This document shows, in pieces, positions 51,601-60,010 of a stretch of DNA of 64,000 nucleotides (positions within the stretch are counted from its first letter, which is position 1; the number at the start of each line of letters is the position of its first letter). The translations under genes were made by a program, and so were the position numbers. The notes under the pieces were generated by a model. It was not told the DNA's origin. It saw only the letters and a program-made list of their open reading frames with translations, and did no database searches. Source of the DNA: Candidatus Gastranaerophilales bacterium (GTDB taxonomy: Bacteria; Cyanobacteriota; Vampirovibrionia; Gastranaerophilales; Gastranaerophilaceae); assembly GCA_944322945.1 (NCBI GenBank), contig CALUQN010000008.1:1-64000 (forward strand), read 5' to 3'.

Positions 51601-52583
51601 GATAAACATTGACGAATCAATTGCATTTATTTTCCCGTCATTTGCAAGAACTGCACCTTCAATAATGCTTGTCTCGCCGATAACACTGTTTGATAGAAAA
51701 TCTGACGAGAGTTTGCCCAGTACGCCTGCCTCTGCAACTTCAAGCATACCGCCGTTTACTGTCGCTGAATCCGTCCGGACTGCGTTTGCTATAAATTCCG
51801 AGGTAATGTTATTTATATTTGACAAATCTTTTATAAAAGCGCCGTATACTGTTTTGTTATTAGTGACAACATCTATGTTGTTTCCAATGAAGCTTGACGT
51901 GATATTCTTGATTGTTCCGCCGACTTCGGAAATTATGGCAGAATATCTGTAGTTGTCATCGTTCGTAACTTCAATGGAATTTCCTTTGAATATGCTTGAT
52001 ATGTTGTCTATGGTTCCGCGTGCGGATATTATATTTTTGATATCCTGCTCAACGTAAATTTCATTTATTTGAGCAAGAGTTTCGCCCATACCGTTTTGTA
52101 TAGGTGCTATAGCACTGTCAGGGTTGTATTTCAACGTTAATGCCGCATCAGCTGCGTTTTCTGTCTCAACGAGTTTTACTCCATTTTCATCCTTTGCCCA
52201 CTTGTAATATTTTTCAGCTGTACCTTCTCCGTAAACAGGTTGTTTAAACCCTATTTCATAATAATGTACATTAGCATCAACAGTATTAGGATTGTAAATT
52301 TTAATTACATTAGGAGCTAAATTTTCGGTATCAGCAGGCTGAATTTCAACGAGCGTATATTCGCTTGCCGGATATACGCTTTGTGTATCCGGAATCAATG
52401 TCCCTGCATTATGAAGTTTATCTAAAATCGGAGCAGGCGCGTTGCTTTCACTTGCGAATGCTGCTGATGGTATTGTTAAAGCTATACATCCGGCAAAAAG
52501 CGCTGTCAGTAAGGGTTTTGCCCCCCCCCCCTAATGGCGGAATTGCTCTCGTTGTGCAGTTTTTTATTTAGTGTACCTGACAT
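39637..52583 (-). CDS. Giant type V autotransporter adhesin, frameshifted at a poly-G tract (OFF state)
   Basis: Outer-membrane autotransporter, 4315 residues when in frame. ATG 52583 reads MSGTLNKKLHNESNSAIR, then meets 11 G and stops after GGGQNPY. With 12 (or 9) G the reading passes into GGGAKPLLTALFAGCIAL and TIPSAAFA, a signal peptide with an AFA/SE cleavage site, and on to the rest without a stop. As the sequence stands, only a TTG at 52398, after the signal peptide, could open the long frame. The passenger holds Chlamydia Pmp-like GGAI/FxxN repeats (about 52060-51290 and 47650-45700) and six diverged modules with STI[DN] cores. The C-terminal barrel (about 40640-39637) ends GVALSFGFRWALG plus a 30-residue tail. 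Confidence 0.9.
52521..52531. repeat. Homopolymer C11/G11 in the autotransporter signal-peptide region
   Basis: Eleven C on the plus strand (G on the coding strand), 53 bases after the start codon begins. Tracts of this kind change length by slipped-strand pairing and switch genes ON and OFF. Confidence 0.85.
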
Positions 52584-52647
52584 TTAAAACGGCTCTTTTT
52601 CTTCAGCTTCCATAATACGAATATAAAATTTATTCATTCATGTCTGT

Positions 52648-52676
52648 ATCATATCATAGAATTTGTATAATTTCAA
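52648..52676 (-). promoter_or_regulatory. Sigma70-type promoter of the autotransporter gene
   Basis: On the minus strand TTGAAA (52676-52671), a 17-base spacer and TATGAT (52653-52648). Start expected near 52641, giving a 5' leader of about 58 bases to the ATG at 52583. This supports the upstream start and thus the frameshift reading. Confidence 0.65.
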
Positions 52677-52812
52677 TATGTAAAGTGCATTATTCAGTGG
52701 ATAGAAAGGATGAATAATTCAGCATCGGAAAGCAAGTTACACAATACTGCTGATTGACCTACAAGTTTCATTGGCTGACTTGAGACATACTGACAAGATT
52801 TTATTTTGACCG

Positions 52813-53811
52813 TTATTTTTTCGATTTAATTTCTTCTACAATGTCTGCTATTTCTGTTGAAACATCCTTTTTTGATGTGATTTGTCTGGCAACGTGCTCT
52901 GCAAATTCTGATTTTTTGAACTCGTGCAGACCTTTCTCTTTAAACAATTCTTCCAAAAGCTTTGCCATAGGAATATTTTGTTTCAGTGTTTCAAGTTCAA
53001 TTTGCGAAAAGTTTTTAAAGTCATCATTCAGAGTCCGCTGCACTAACTCCGGAGGCAGCAAATCTTCAAACTCACCGCTTTTGAGCAAATGTATTTTGTC
53101 AAATTCCCGCAGTTTTGGTTTTATCTCTTCCAGATTTGACTCCGCGTCTTTATCTAACAGTATATAAACAGGCAGCTTCAATGTCTCATACAATTTGTAG
53201 AATAATTTTACGACCTGATTTTTGCCGCCGGCCGATATCAGATATGTTCCGGTTTTGTCAAAATCATACCCGCACAACCTTGCAAATACCGGCAGCAAAA
53301 TTTCTTCTGTTATCCCTTCCGTAATTATTACACGTTCTATCGGATATAGCTGCGATTTTTCACTTCTTACCAGAGTTATATCAGCCTCTGTTGACAATGA
53401 TTTAAGCCATTGTAAATTCTTTGGGATGTCAGTTTTAAATAACTTTATCAGCGCGTCATAATTTATTCTGTTTTTTAAAAGCTCTTGAGTGTTTGTATCT
53501 AATAAAAAAATACTGTTTTCATAATCATACAAACGCTGATTAATCAAAAAATTATCAGTCAGGTTAAAGCCTAGCTGTACAAGCGAGTAATTTATTATTT
53601 CCTCGGCATAATCCCGTAATTCAATATAAGAAACGTTATCTAGCTCTCTTTTTTTGAATTTAGGCTGGATTAGATTATTACTCAAAATATCCTTGAAAAC
53701 TCTGGTGTATTTAGTTTCGGGATGTTTAAACCGGGTAAGCCTGTCAGCTGAAATTATCAGCTGTTCTTCGCTCATTGGTTTAATTTTTAGACTTTTCGAT
53801 ACATTATCCAT
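52813..53811 (-). CDS. TOPRIM-domain (OLD-nuclease-like) protein without an ATPase
   Basis: Probable nuclease or nucleic-acid enzyme. The C-terminal half shows a TOPRIM fold: acidic motif ERVIITEGITEEILLPVFARL and the metal-binding LPVYILLDKDAES, like OLD-family proteins, but the N-terminal ABC ATPase of OLD is absent. The first ~160 residues are helical and unknown (LRDYAEEIINYSLVQLGFN). 332 residues. No ribosome site; TGT-TACAAA lies seven bases before the ATG. It diverges from the cysteine-peptidase-like gene. It could be a stand-alone relative, or a partner of a separate ATPase not seen here. Confidence 0.78.
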   Translation of the reverse strand: MDNVSKSLKIKPMSEEQLIISADRLTRFKHPETKYTRVFKDILSNNLIQPKFKKRELDNVSYIELRDYAEEIINYSLVQLGFNLTDNFLINQRLYDYENSIFLLDTNTQELLKNRINYDALIKLFKTDIPKNLQWLKSLSTEADITLVRSEKSQLYPIERVIITEGITEEILLPVFARLCGYDFDKTGTYLISAGGKNQVVKLFYKLYETLKLPVYILLDKDAESNLEEIKPKLREFDKIHLLKSGEFEDLLPPELVQRTLNDDFKNFSQIELETLKQNIPMAKLLEELFKEKGLHEFKKSEFAEHVARQITSKKDVSTEIADIVEEIKSKK

Positions 53812-53902
53812 TTTATTGTTTGTAACAATTTTTATAATTACTGTGACTTTATAGCAACTTTTTATTTTATGTTGTTTTTTATATAATAGTGGAGTGGAAA
53901 TA

Positions 53903-55294
53903 GTGAATTCTAAAATTTCAAACTATCAACATTATAATTATAACACAAGTGTTTGCATGCCGAATTCAGATATTAACACAAAAAAGCATGGAACTAATGG
54001 GACTAACTTTAATTTTACTTCCAATCCGGCAGCGGACTCTTTACCAAAAAATATTTCTGCGGCGCCGAATTTCAGAGCGGAATTTGTTTCGCAGGATGAA
54101 CAAAAGAAATATACTACCCTTTTGAATATGACAGATAAAAATACAAGAAAAAATCTTGAAATGCTTTTCAAAAGCGGTGTTTTGCTGAATTCAAATTCCA
54201 ACGATGCTTCATCCGTCTTAGATAATTTATACAAAATAGCAACAACAGAACGCGCCAGCGGTTTGAGCAATTTAGGGCTTTTAAGCGACACTATCAACAC
54301 TCTTGCAAATCCGTTTATTATCACCCAGCAGTTTGGCGACGTGCCGGATGAATACCGAGACAAAGCCCTAAAAGCATATTGCGCAGGCAGTGAAACAAAC
54401 TTGATAAAACAAGCACTTGCGGAACAAGAAATTGATGTCCCGCACTCGGGAACCTGTGTTGCGTCAAGTATTGAATTCAATCTCGCAAAAGAAATGCCGG
54501 CGGAATTTACCAGATTTGTAGAAGGGCTTTCTTCCCCTAAAGTTTCCGTGGATAAAACAATCAAACTCAAAAACCTTGCGGATAATACACTTGATGCAAT
54601 CTGGCTTTTGAACGCGTTTGAAGTGCCGTTTGAAGCAAATGATTTTAACGAAGCAAAACTGACATTTGCGCCTGACAAAAATGCACTATTAAGAGCTCAA
54701 ATTCAAACCACTCACAGAGACCCGCTTGAGCGTTCTCCTATTGATGTTCTTATGCAGTCAACTCTGATGCAGATAGGTTCACAGCAGTCTTATAACACAC
54801 TTTCAGACAAGCGTGCCGGTAAATTCAACCAGAATGACAAAGGGCTCATTGAATTTGAAAAAACATTCACTGAATCCGTTGTCGAAGATAAAAATAAACT
54901 TTCCATCACTTATCAAAAAGTTGATGAAAATGCGCGGCTTGTCGGGTATGAAACAGACTTCAACACTATGAAAAAACATATTCTGGAAGCTCTGAACATG
55001 GGCGAAAATGTTATTATCGGCTACACGCAGGTCGACCCGAATAACGTCATCATAAACGGTCACGAGATTACAATCATTGGTACAAAACAAAATAAAGACG
55101 GAACAATTAACTTTATCTGTAATGACACTGATGATAATATTTCAAAACCGATAGAGTATAATGAAAAATTTCTTCTCCCCAAAATACACCACGCGGCATT
55201 GCCGGAGGCGGTTCTAAGAGATGATATAGATATGGTGGAAAATTGGGTTGAAGGGTTAAATAGCTACAATGATATGAAAAGGCAAGCCGCGTAG
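53903..55294 (+). CDS. Probable papain/C39-like cysteine peptidase with PNFRA tag
   Basis: Unknown family, but catalytic-type residues are in order: Cys185 (HSGTCVASSIEF), His387 (INGHEITIIG) and Asp408 (FICNDTDDN), as in papain/C39-like folds. The N-terminus is Asn-rich and ends in AAPNFRAEF (F57, A59), the lineage F-x-A tag; no ordinary signal peptide. The start is GTG 53903 because GGAG ends eight bases upstream; GTG 53894 has its site overlapping. 463 residues. A hairpin overlaps its 3' end, and the metallophosphatase gene follows on the same strand. It could be a secreted enzyme acting on peptide bonds or cell-wall links; not shown. Confidence 0.68.
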   Translation: MNSKISNYQHYNYNTSVCMPNSDINTKKHGTNGTNFNFTSNPAADSLPKNISAAPNFRAEFVSQDEQKKYTTLLNMTDKNTRKNLEMLFKSGVLLNSNSNDASSVLDNLYKIATTERASGLSNLGLLSDTINTLANPFIITQQFGDVPDEYRDKALKAYCAGSETNLIKQALAEQEIDVPHSGTCVASSIEFNLAKEMPAEFTRFVEGLSSPKVSVDKTIKLKNLADNTLDAIWLLNAFEVPFEANDFNEAKLTFAPDKNALLRAQIQTTHRDPLERSPIDVLMQSTLMQIGSQQSYNTLSDKRAGKFNQNDKGLIEFEKTFTESVVEDKNKLSITYQKVDENARLVGYETDFNTMKKHILEALNMGENVIIGYTQVDPNNVIINGHEITIIGTKQNKDGTINFICNDTDDNISKPIEYNEKFLLPKIHHAALPEAVLRDDIDMVENWVEGLNSYNDMKRQAA

Positions 55295-55304
55295 GACTTG
55301 CCTT
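55279..55304 (+). terminator. Hairpin at the end of the cysteine-peptidase-like gene
   Basis: AAGGCAAG and CTTGCCTT form an 8-bp stem spanning the stop codon, followed by ATTTATTGT. Short, AT-rich tail; moderate strength. Confidence 0.55.
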
Positions 55305-55402
55305 ATTTATTGTAAAAATTACTTAACAAAAACATAAAAAATGGTAAGAAAAAATATTCACAAGTTTTAGTAACAATGAAAATATGGTAGAAGGTAAGAT
55401 TA

Positions 55403-57058
55403 ATGATAAATTCAGTAAATCAAAGCGTATATAGCCATTTTAACTCGCTGCCGCAGTATTCGGCACAGAATAAAACAAACAAAAGTCCGGTTTGGGCTAA
55501 CTTCAAAATCAATCGTCAACTGACAGACAACCTTAACAACAATACAACAAAAGCAAGTATTTTTTATATAAACGATGTTCACGGACAAAACATAAGAATG
55601 GAGAGACTGCTCACGGCTGTTCAGCAATTTGATTCATTTACGCCGTCAGGGCAGGTGGACAAAATGAAATTTGCCTCCGGTGATATTATGCTCGGTGAAG
55701 ATATCAAGCACCTTATGGTCGGGAACAAATTTTTAAATCTCGGCGGGTTTATGGCAAATGTACTCGGCAACCATGAGTGCGATGAACCAACACCTGAATT
55801 TGTCAATATTATCAAAGATAAAACCTACAGACTTCTCGGGTTAAATCTTAACCCGAATAAAGATAACCCTCTTCACGGGATTATAGAAAAATCATATATA
55901 CAGGAAGTTAACGGCAACAAATACGGTATAATAGGTTTAGTTCCGCCGGATTTGGCAGATCACGTAAAAATTCAAGACCACCTGCCGGCACTCAATATAG
56001 AAACTGACTTCAACAAAGCAATACCGGAATTGCAAAAAGAAGTTGATAAACTGCAAGCTCAGGGTATAAATAAAATTATATTACTTTCTCACTCCGGCTA
56101 CAGGCATGATGTTCAAATAGCAAAATCTGTAAACGGCATAGATATAATTCTTGGCGCCCACACTCATAACCTGCTAAACGGTATTGAAAAAGATGTCAAC
56201 CTCTTTACTTCCAAAACAGGCGAACCTATTATCATAACACAAGCCGGCCGCGACGGTAAAAACTTCGGCATATTGAATGTCGAATTTGACAAAGACGGTG
56301 TGATAACAAAAGCACAAAATAACATAGGCAACACTGACGCGTACAGCCGAAATCTTGTTGCAAGAAATATATTTGAAAAAATCTTAGGCAAACCCGAACG
56401 GGTCGGATTTATAAAATCGGTTGAAAAATATCCGCAAGATGCCTACGGTTCAGAAAATGCCCATTGCGACTTTATTGTTGACGCCCTGAGAAAAGAACTT
56501 GGCACGGATATTGCAGTAATGAATTCCGGCAACATACGCGGTCAATTTGAGCAAGGCGGAATTGATACAAGAGATTTGGCAATAATTTCACCATTTGCCA
56601 ACAAAGTTGCGGTTGTAGAAGCCTCTGAAGCCGAACTTGTAAACGCTATAAAAAACAGAGTCAAAGCCTCAATGTCCTCAAAATCACACAGACCCGGAAT
56701 TGTGCAGGTATCAGGATTAAAATATACATTTACGAAATCAGGAGAATTGCTGTCAATGACATTTGTAGACAAAGACGGCAAAGAAACTCCGATTGACATT
56801 AATAACCCGAGAACTGACAAAATGTACACGGTAGCTTCGGATGACTACTGTATAAACAGTCCGGAAATGGGGCTTGGACTGCCGCACAGGTATGAAAAAG
56901 CTCTTCAAAAATTTGACCACGACAAAGATATAGTAGTGGGGAATTACATCAAACACGAAAACAAACCAATGGAAGTTAAAGCAGACGGACGAATTCAGGT
57001 AATAGACGACACCTCTGCGGAGGAAAAAACGTCAGAAGAAACAAAAGCCGCTGCATAG
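55403..57058 (+). CDS. 5'-nucleotidase/UshA-like metallophosphatase (551 aa)
   Basis: Calcineurin-type phosphoesterase plus 5'-nucleotidase C-terminal domain. Metal-site motifs: D58-x-H60-G (YINDVHGQ), G-D94 (ASGDIMLG), G-N123-H124-E (LGNHECDE), LLSHSGYRHD and GAHTHNL. The C-domain shows HCDFIVDALRKEL and VMNSGNIRGQFE. Such enzymes hydrolyse nucleotides outside the cytoplasm, but there is no signal peptide; residues 1-45 are Asn/Ser/Gln-rich with WANFK (F34), a weak form of the F-x-A tag. AAGG precedes the ATG by nine bases. The tail is Glu/Thr/Ala-rich. Confidence 0.9.
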   Translation: MINSVNQSVYSHFNSLPQYSAQNKTNKSPVWANFKINRQLTDNLNNNTTKASIFYINDVHGQNIRMERLLTAVQQFDSFTPSGQVDKMKFASGDIMLGEDIKHLMVGNKFLNLGGFMANVLGNHECDEPTPEFVNIIKDKTYRLLGLNLNPNKDNPLHGIIEKSYIQEVNGNKYGIIGLVPPDLADHVKIQDHLPALNIETDFNKAIPELQKEVDKLQAQGINKIILLSHSGYRHDVQIAKSVNGIDIILGAHTHNLLNGIEKDVNLFTSKTGEPIIITQAGRDGKNFGILNVEFDKDGVITKAQNNIGNTDAYSRNLVARNIFEKILGKPERVGFIKSVEKYPQDAYGSENAHCDFIVDALRKELGTDIAVMNSGNIRGQFEQGGIDTRDLAIISPFANKVAVVEASEAELVNAIKNRVKASMSSKSHRPGIVQVSGLKYTFTKSGELLSMTFVDKDGKETPIDINNPRTDKMYTVASDDYCINSPEMGLGLPHRYEKALQKFDHDKDIVVGNYIKHENKPMEVKADGRIQVIDDTSAEEKTSEETKAAA

Positions 57059-57074
57059 CAAACATAATGTTTGC
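57058..57074. repeat. Repeat C palindrome, copy 1 (of 4)
   Basis: GCAAACATAATGTTTGC, a 7-bp stem overlapping the end of the metallophosphatase gene. Other copies at 57275-57291, 58111-58127 (GTAACG centre) and 58333-58349. Confidence 0.7.
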
Positions 57075-57171
57075 ATCAATAGTAGTGAGTAGGGAATAGA
57101 GCATTCCATTAAGTAACTAAGTGATTGAGTGATTTACATTATTATATTCCTCCCCTCTCCTACTAAGATTG

Positions 57172-57245
57172 AAAAGCTCTTACGGGCGTACTAAAAGCCG
57201 CCTGTTAAAAGTCTTTCAAAATTTCTTGAACATCTTCAAAAGGCG
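57172..57245. repeat. Repeat D, copy 1
   Basis: About 75-base element; core TTACGGGCGTA, then TTTCTTGAA and an AAAGGCG end. Diverged second copy at 58007-58081. Confidence 0.65.
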
Positions 57246-57298
57246 GTATTTTAGTTTGTGGAAATAATGTTGATGCAAACATCATGTTTGCAGTTTAT

Positions 57299-57320
57299 GT
57301 AGGTCAGGCAATGCCTGACA
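57299..57320. repeat. Repeat B palindrome, copy 1 (of 3)
   Basis: TGTAGGTCAGGCAATGCC followed by TGACA. Other copies at 58172-58197 (full palindrome ending GACCTAC) and 58373-58394 (one base changed). Confidence 0.7.
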
Positions 57321-57758
57321 GAGTTATAGGGTGGGCAAAGCGAACGCGTGCCCACCAGTCGACTATATATATTCTTTAAGGGCTGTCATTCTGAGCGTTA
57401 GCGAAGAATCTCAATTAAAAAAGAGATTCTTCACCCCTGAAATGTCTCCTGCGGTTGTCCGTCCCCTCACCCGGCACTATGTGCCACCCTGTCTTGGATT
57501 TGCTTCACGCTCACGGAGACTCACCTGTAAGCCCTGCGGGCTTAGCTGGCTCGTTCCGTTCGCTACCCGGACTATCGTCCGTCCGCAAATCCGCTCTCCA
57601 AATCGGGAGAGGGTGAAAATGTCCTATCGTCTTCAAAGCGACTTAATCCGCTCTACCTCTTTCCCTCGCCCCTATGGGGAGAGGGAGAAGCCGCGCGAAA
57701 CGCTAGTGAGCTACGGATTCGGGTGAGGGGGTGTCAATAATTAACAGGAGAGGGGGTC

Positions 57759-57888
57759 TGTCACCCTGAATTTATTTCAGGGTCTTAGCTTGTGAAGTGC
57801 TGGTAAGATTTTCCGCACGGCAAGATCCTGAACAGCTCGAAAATCACGTTTTCAAAAAAAACGGATTTTCTACGCTTTCAGGATGACA
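57759..57888. repeat. Repeat A, copy 1: MITE-like element with terminal inverted repeats
   Basis: 130-base element beginning TGTCACCCTGAA and ending TTCAGGATGACA, inverted copies of each other with one mismatch. Inside are CCCTGAA..TTCAGGG and AAGATCCTGAACAGCT. Too short to code; copy 2 is at 58204. Confidence 0.7.
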
Positions 57889-58006
57889 TTAAGACCTCAC
57901 CCCTGCCCTAAGGGAGACACCCCCACCCAGCCTCCCCCGTCAAGGGGGAGGAGTTAGTAATAGCCGGCAAATCCGCTCTCCTAATTTAGGAGAGGGAAGA
58001 ATATTA

Positions 58007-58081
58007 AAAAGCTTTTACGGGCGTAATAAAAGCTGGATTTTCAAAGACTTTTAAAGTTTCTTGAATATCTCCGAAAGGCGA
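58007..58081. repeat. Repeat D, copy 2
   Basis: Shares TTACGGGCGTA, TTTCTTGAA and the AAAGGCG end with 57172-57245, with scattered differences. Confidence 0.65.
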
Positions 58082-58203
58082 CTTTTTGAAAGATGAATAG
58101 TCCTATTGATGCAAACGTAACGTTTGCACCCCACCCTAGCCCTCCCCGACCTGGGGAGGGTACAAAGTTTATGTAGGTCAGGCAATGCCTGACCTACTTA
58201 TTG

Positions 58204-58332
58204 TCACCCTGAATTTATTTCAGGGTCTTAGCTTGTGAAGTGCTGGCAAGATTTCCCGCACGGCAAGATCCTGAACAGCTTGAAAATCTCGTTTTTCAAA
58301 AAAAACGGATTTTCTACGCTTTCAGGATGACA
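58204..58332. repeat. Repeat A, copy 2
   Basis: Nearly identical to 57761-57888 over 128 bases (a few changes, e.g. GGCAAG for GGTAAG). Directly followed by a C palindrome. Confidence 0.72.
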
Positions 58333-58581
58333 GCAAACATAATGTTTGCATCATTATTCTTTACACAGTTTCTGTAGGTCAGGCATTGCCTGACATTAAG
58401 ACCTCACCCCCAACCCCTCTCCTGAACCAGGAGAGGGGACAATTAAAAAATGTAAATCACTTAATCACCTGAGCACTTGAGAACCTGATCACTTAGTCAC
58501 CTGGTCTCTTAATGCAAAGGTCTATTCTCTTATCGCTCAATCACCATTCACTTACAATTCACCCCATAATGCTGTGACCCA

Positions 58582-59910
58582 CTAACCACTAATTTTGCCG
58601 GAAATGTTATCGTTTATGTATTCAAGTGAACGCTTTGCGATAAGTTCGGCTTTGAGTTTTTTGTTTTTACGCTCTTTTTTAGGGAGTTCAACCGGCTCTA
58701 CTATCCCCCAGTTAGAATTTATCGGCTGAAATTTTTCGTGTTGTTCATCTGTGATGTATCTTGACAAAGCTCCTAGCATAGTTGTCTTTGGCAGTTGCAA
58801 CAGCGGGTTACCTTTTATGTAATTTGCCATATTTATTCCAGCAAGCAGTCCGGAGGCTATTGATTCCGTGTATCCTTCCGTTCCTGTAAGCTGTCCTGCA
58901 AAAAACAGGTTTTCGCGTGTTCTTGCTTGTAGTGTGCAGTTAATGAGTTTTGGTGAGTTTATGAATGTATTTCTGTGCATTACTCCGTATCTTACAATGT
59001 TGGCGTGTTCAAGCCCGGGAATTGATTGTACAAGTTCTTTTTGACTACCCCATTTGAGGTTCGTCTGAAATCCTACAAGGTTAAAAAGAGTTTTGGCTGA
59101 ATTATCCTGTCTTAGCTGAACAACTGCATAATTTTCCTCGCCTGTTCGCTTGTCAATCAGTCCTACAGGTTTCATCGGTCCAAATCTCAAGGTGTCAACT
59201 CCGCGTGATGCTAAAACTTCTACCGGAAGGCAGCTTTCAAAAAATTTTGCTCCTTTTTCAAATGTTTTAAGCTCTATCCGAGGCGCATTTATAAGTATAT
59301 TATAAAATTTTTCGTACTGCTCTTTGTTCATAGGACAGTTGATGTATGAGGCTTCTCCCTTGTCATAGCGGCTTGCCCAGAATGCGATGTCAAAGTTTAT
59401 GCTGTCCTTTTCAATAATAGGTGCAATTGCATCAAAAAAATATAGGTAATCGCTTTCAGTAAATTCTCTGATAGACGCTGCAAGTGCATCACTGGTCAGC
59501 GGACCGGATGCTATAATTACATTGCCGTCAGGAATTGAGGTAACCTCTTCTCGTATTAGATTGATGTTATCATTGCTTTCAATAAGCTCCGTTACTTTTT
59601 CCGAAAAACCTTCTCTGTCAATGGCTAGCGCATTCCCTGCAGGAACCCGTGTTTCATAGGCAATTTTGATAAGTTCTCCGCCTAGAAGTTCCATTTCTCG
59701 TTTTAATAGCCCGCTGGCATTTGTCGTATCATAAGAGCCAAGGCTGTTTGAACATACAAATTCAGCTAACTTTTCTGTGGTATGAGCTCCGGTCGTTTTT
59801 TGCGGTCTCATTTCATAGAGGTTGACCTTTATCCCTCGTTTTGCAAGTTGTATTGCAGCCTCGCTTCCTGCAAGTCCGGCTCCTATTATGCTTACTTCCT
59901 TTGTTTCCAT
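58582..59910 (-). CDS. trmFO: Methylenetetrahydrofolate-tRNA-(uracil-5-)-methyltransferase TrmFO
   Basis: FAD- and folate-dependent enzyme that makes m5U54 in tRNAs, using the folate pool fed by GlyA. FAD motif VSIIGAGLAGSEAAIQLA at the N-terminus, then MRPQKTTGAHTT, VCSNSLGSY, ASGLLKREM, VPAGNALAIDRE, and FAGQLTGTEGYTESIASG. 442 residues. ATG 59910 is used (METKEV); TTG 59928 would add six residues. No proper ribosome site; an extended -10 (TGG-TATTTT) ends six bases before the ATG. Confidence 0.96.
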   Translation of the reverse strand: METKEVSIIGAGLAGSEAAIQLAKRGIKVNLYEMRPQKTTGAHTTEKLAEFVCSNSLGSYDTTNASGLLKREMELLGGELIKIAYETRVPAGNALAIDREGFSEKVTELIESNDNINLIREEVTSIPDGNVIIASGPLTSDALAASIREFTESDYLYFFDAIAPIIEKDSINFDIAFWASRYDKGEASYINCPMNKEQYEKFYNILINAPRIELKTFEKGAKFFESCLPVEVLASRGVDTLRFGPMKPVGLIDKRTGEENYAVVQLRQDNSAKTLFNLVGFQTNLKWGSQKELVQSIPGLEHANIVRYGVMHRNTFINSPKLINCTLQARTRENLFFAGQLTGTEGYTESIASGLLAGINMANYIKGNPLLQLPKTTMLGALSRYITDEQHEKFQPINSNWGIVEPVELPKKERKNKKLKAELIAKRSLEYINDNISGKISG

Positions 59911-59916
59911 ACCTCT

Positions 59917-59925
59917 AAAATACCA
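59917..59925 (-). promoter_or_regulatory. Extended -10 element 6 nt before the trmFO start codon
   Basis: TGG-TATTTT on the minus strand, then AGAGGT and ATG. The AGAGG is only one base from the ATG, too close to act as a ribosome site, so a leaderless start is likely. Confidence 0.4.
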
Positions 59926-60010
59926 CAAATATATAAACCAGGCGATCGAGTGTTATATTTAATTGTTGTATGTAAACTTGCACCAGGCGGATTAACATTG
60001 AATACAGTTT

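Larger units (their letters stand above)
57121..58468. repeat. Composite intergenic repeat island bounded by an inverted repeat
   Basis: GTGATTGAGTGATTTACA (57121-57138) and TGTAAATCACTTAATCAC (58451-58468) are inverted copies, 17 of 18 matching. Between them four repeat types recur (listed separately), mostly in the order D-C-B-A twice about 840 bases apart. There are also six GC-rich hairpins of the CTCTCC-GGAGAG kind, e.g. at 57594-57613, 57975-57996 and 58416-58438. No supported gene. Confidence 0.75.

Noticed and set aside
52396-52398. TTG at 52398 as true start of the autotransporter
   Set aside because: It lies after an intact signal peptide read in the same frame, has no ribosome site, and would give a protein that cannot be exported.
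57331-57726. 131-codon open frame in the repeat island
   Set aside because: It crosses several hairpins and repeat pieces, has no ribosome site and an odd Arg/Pro/Ser/Cys-rich product; it is repeat DNA that happens to be open.
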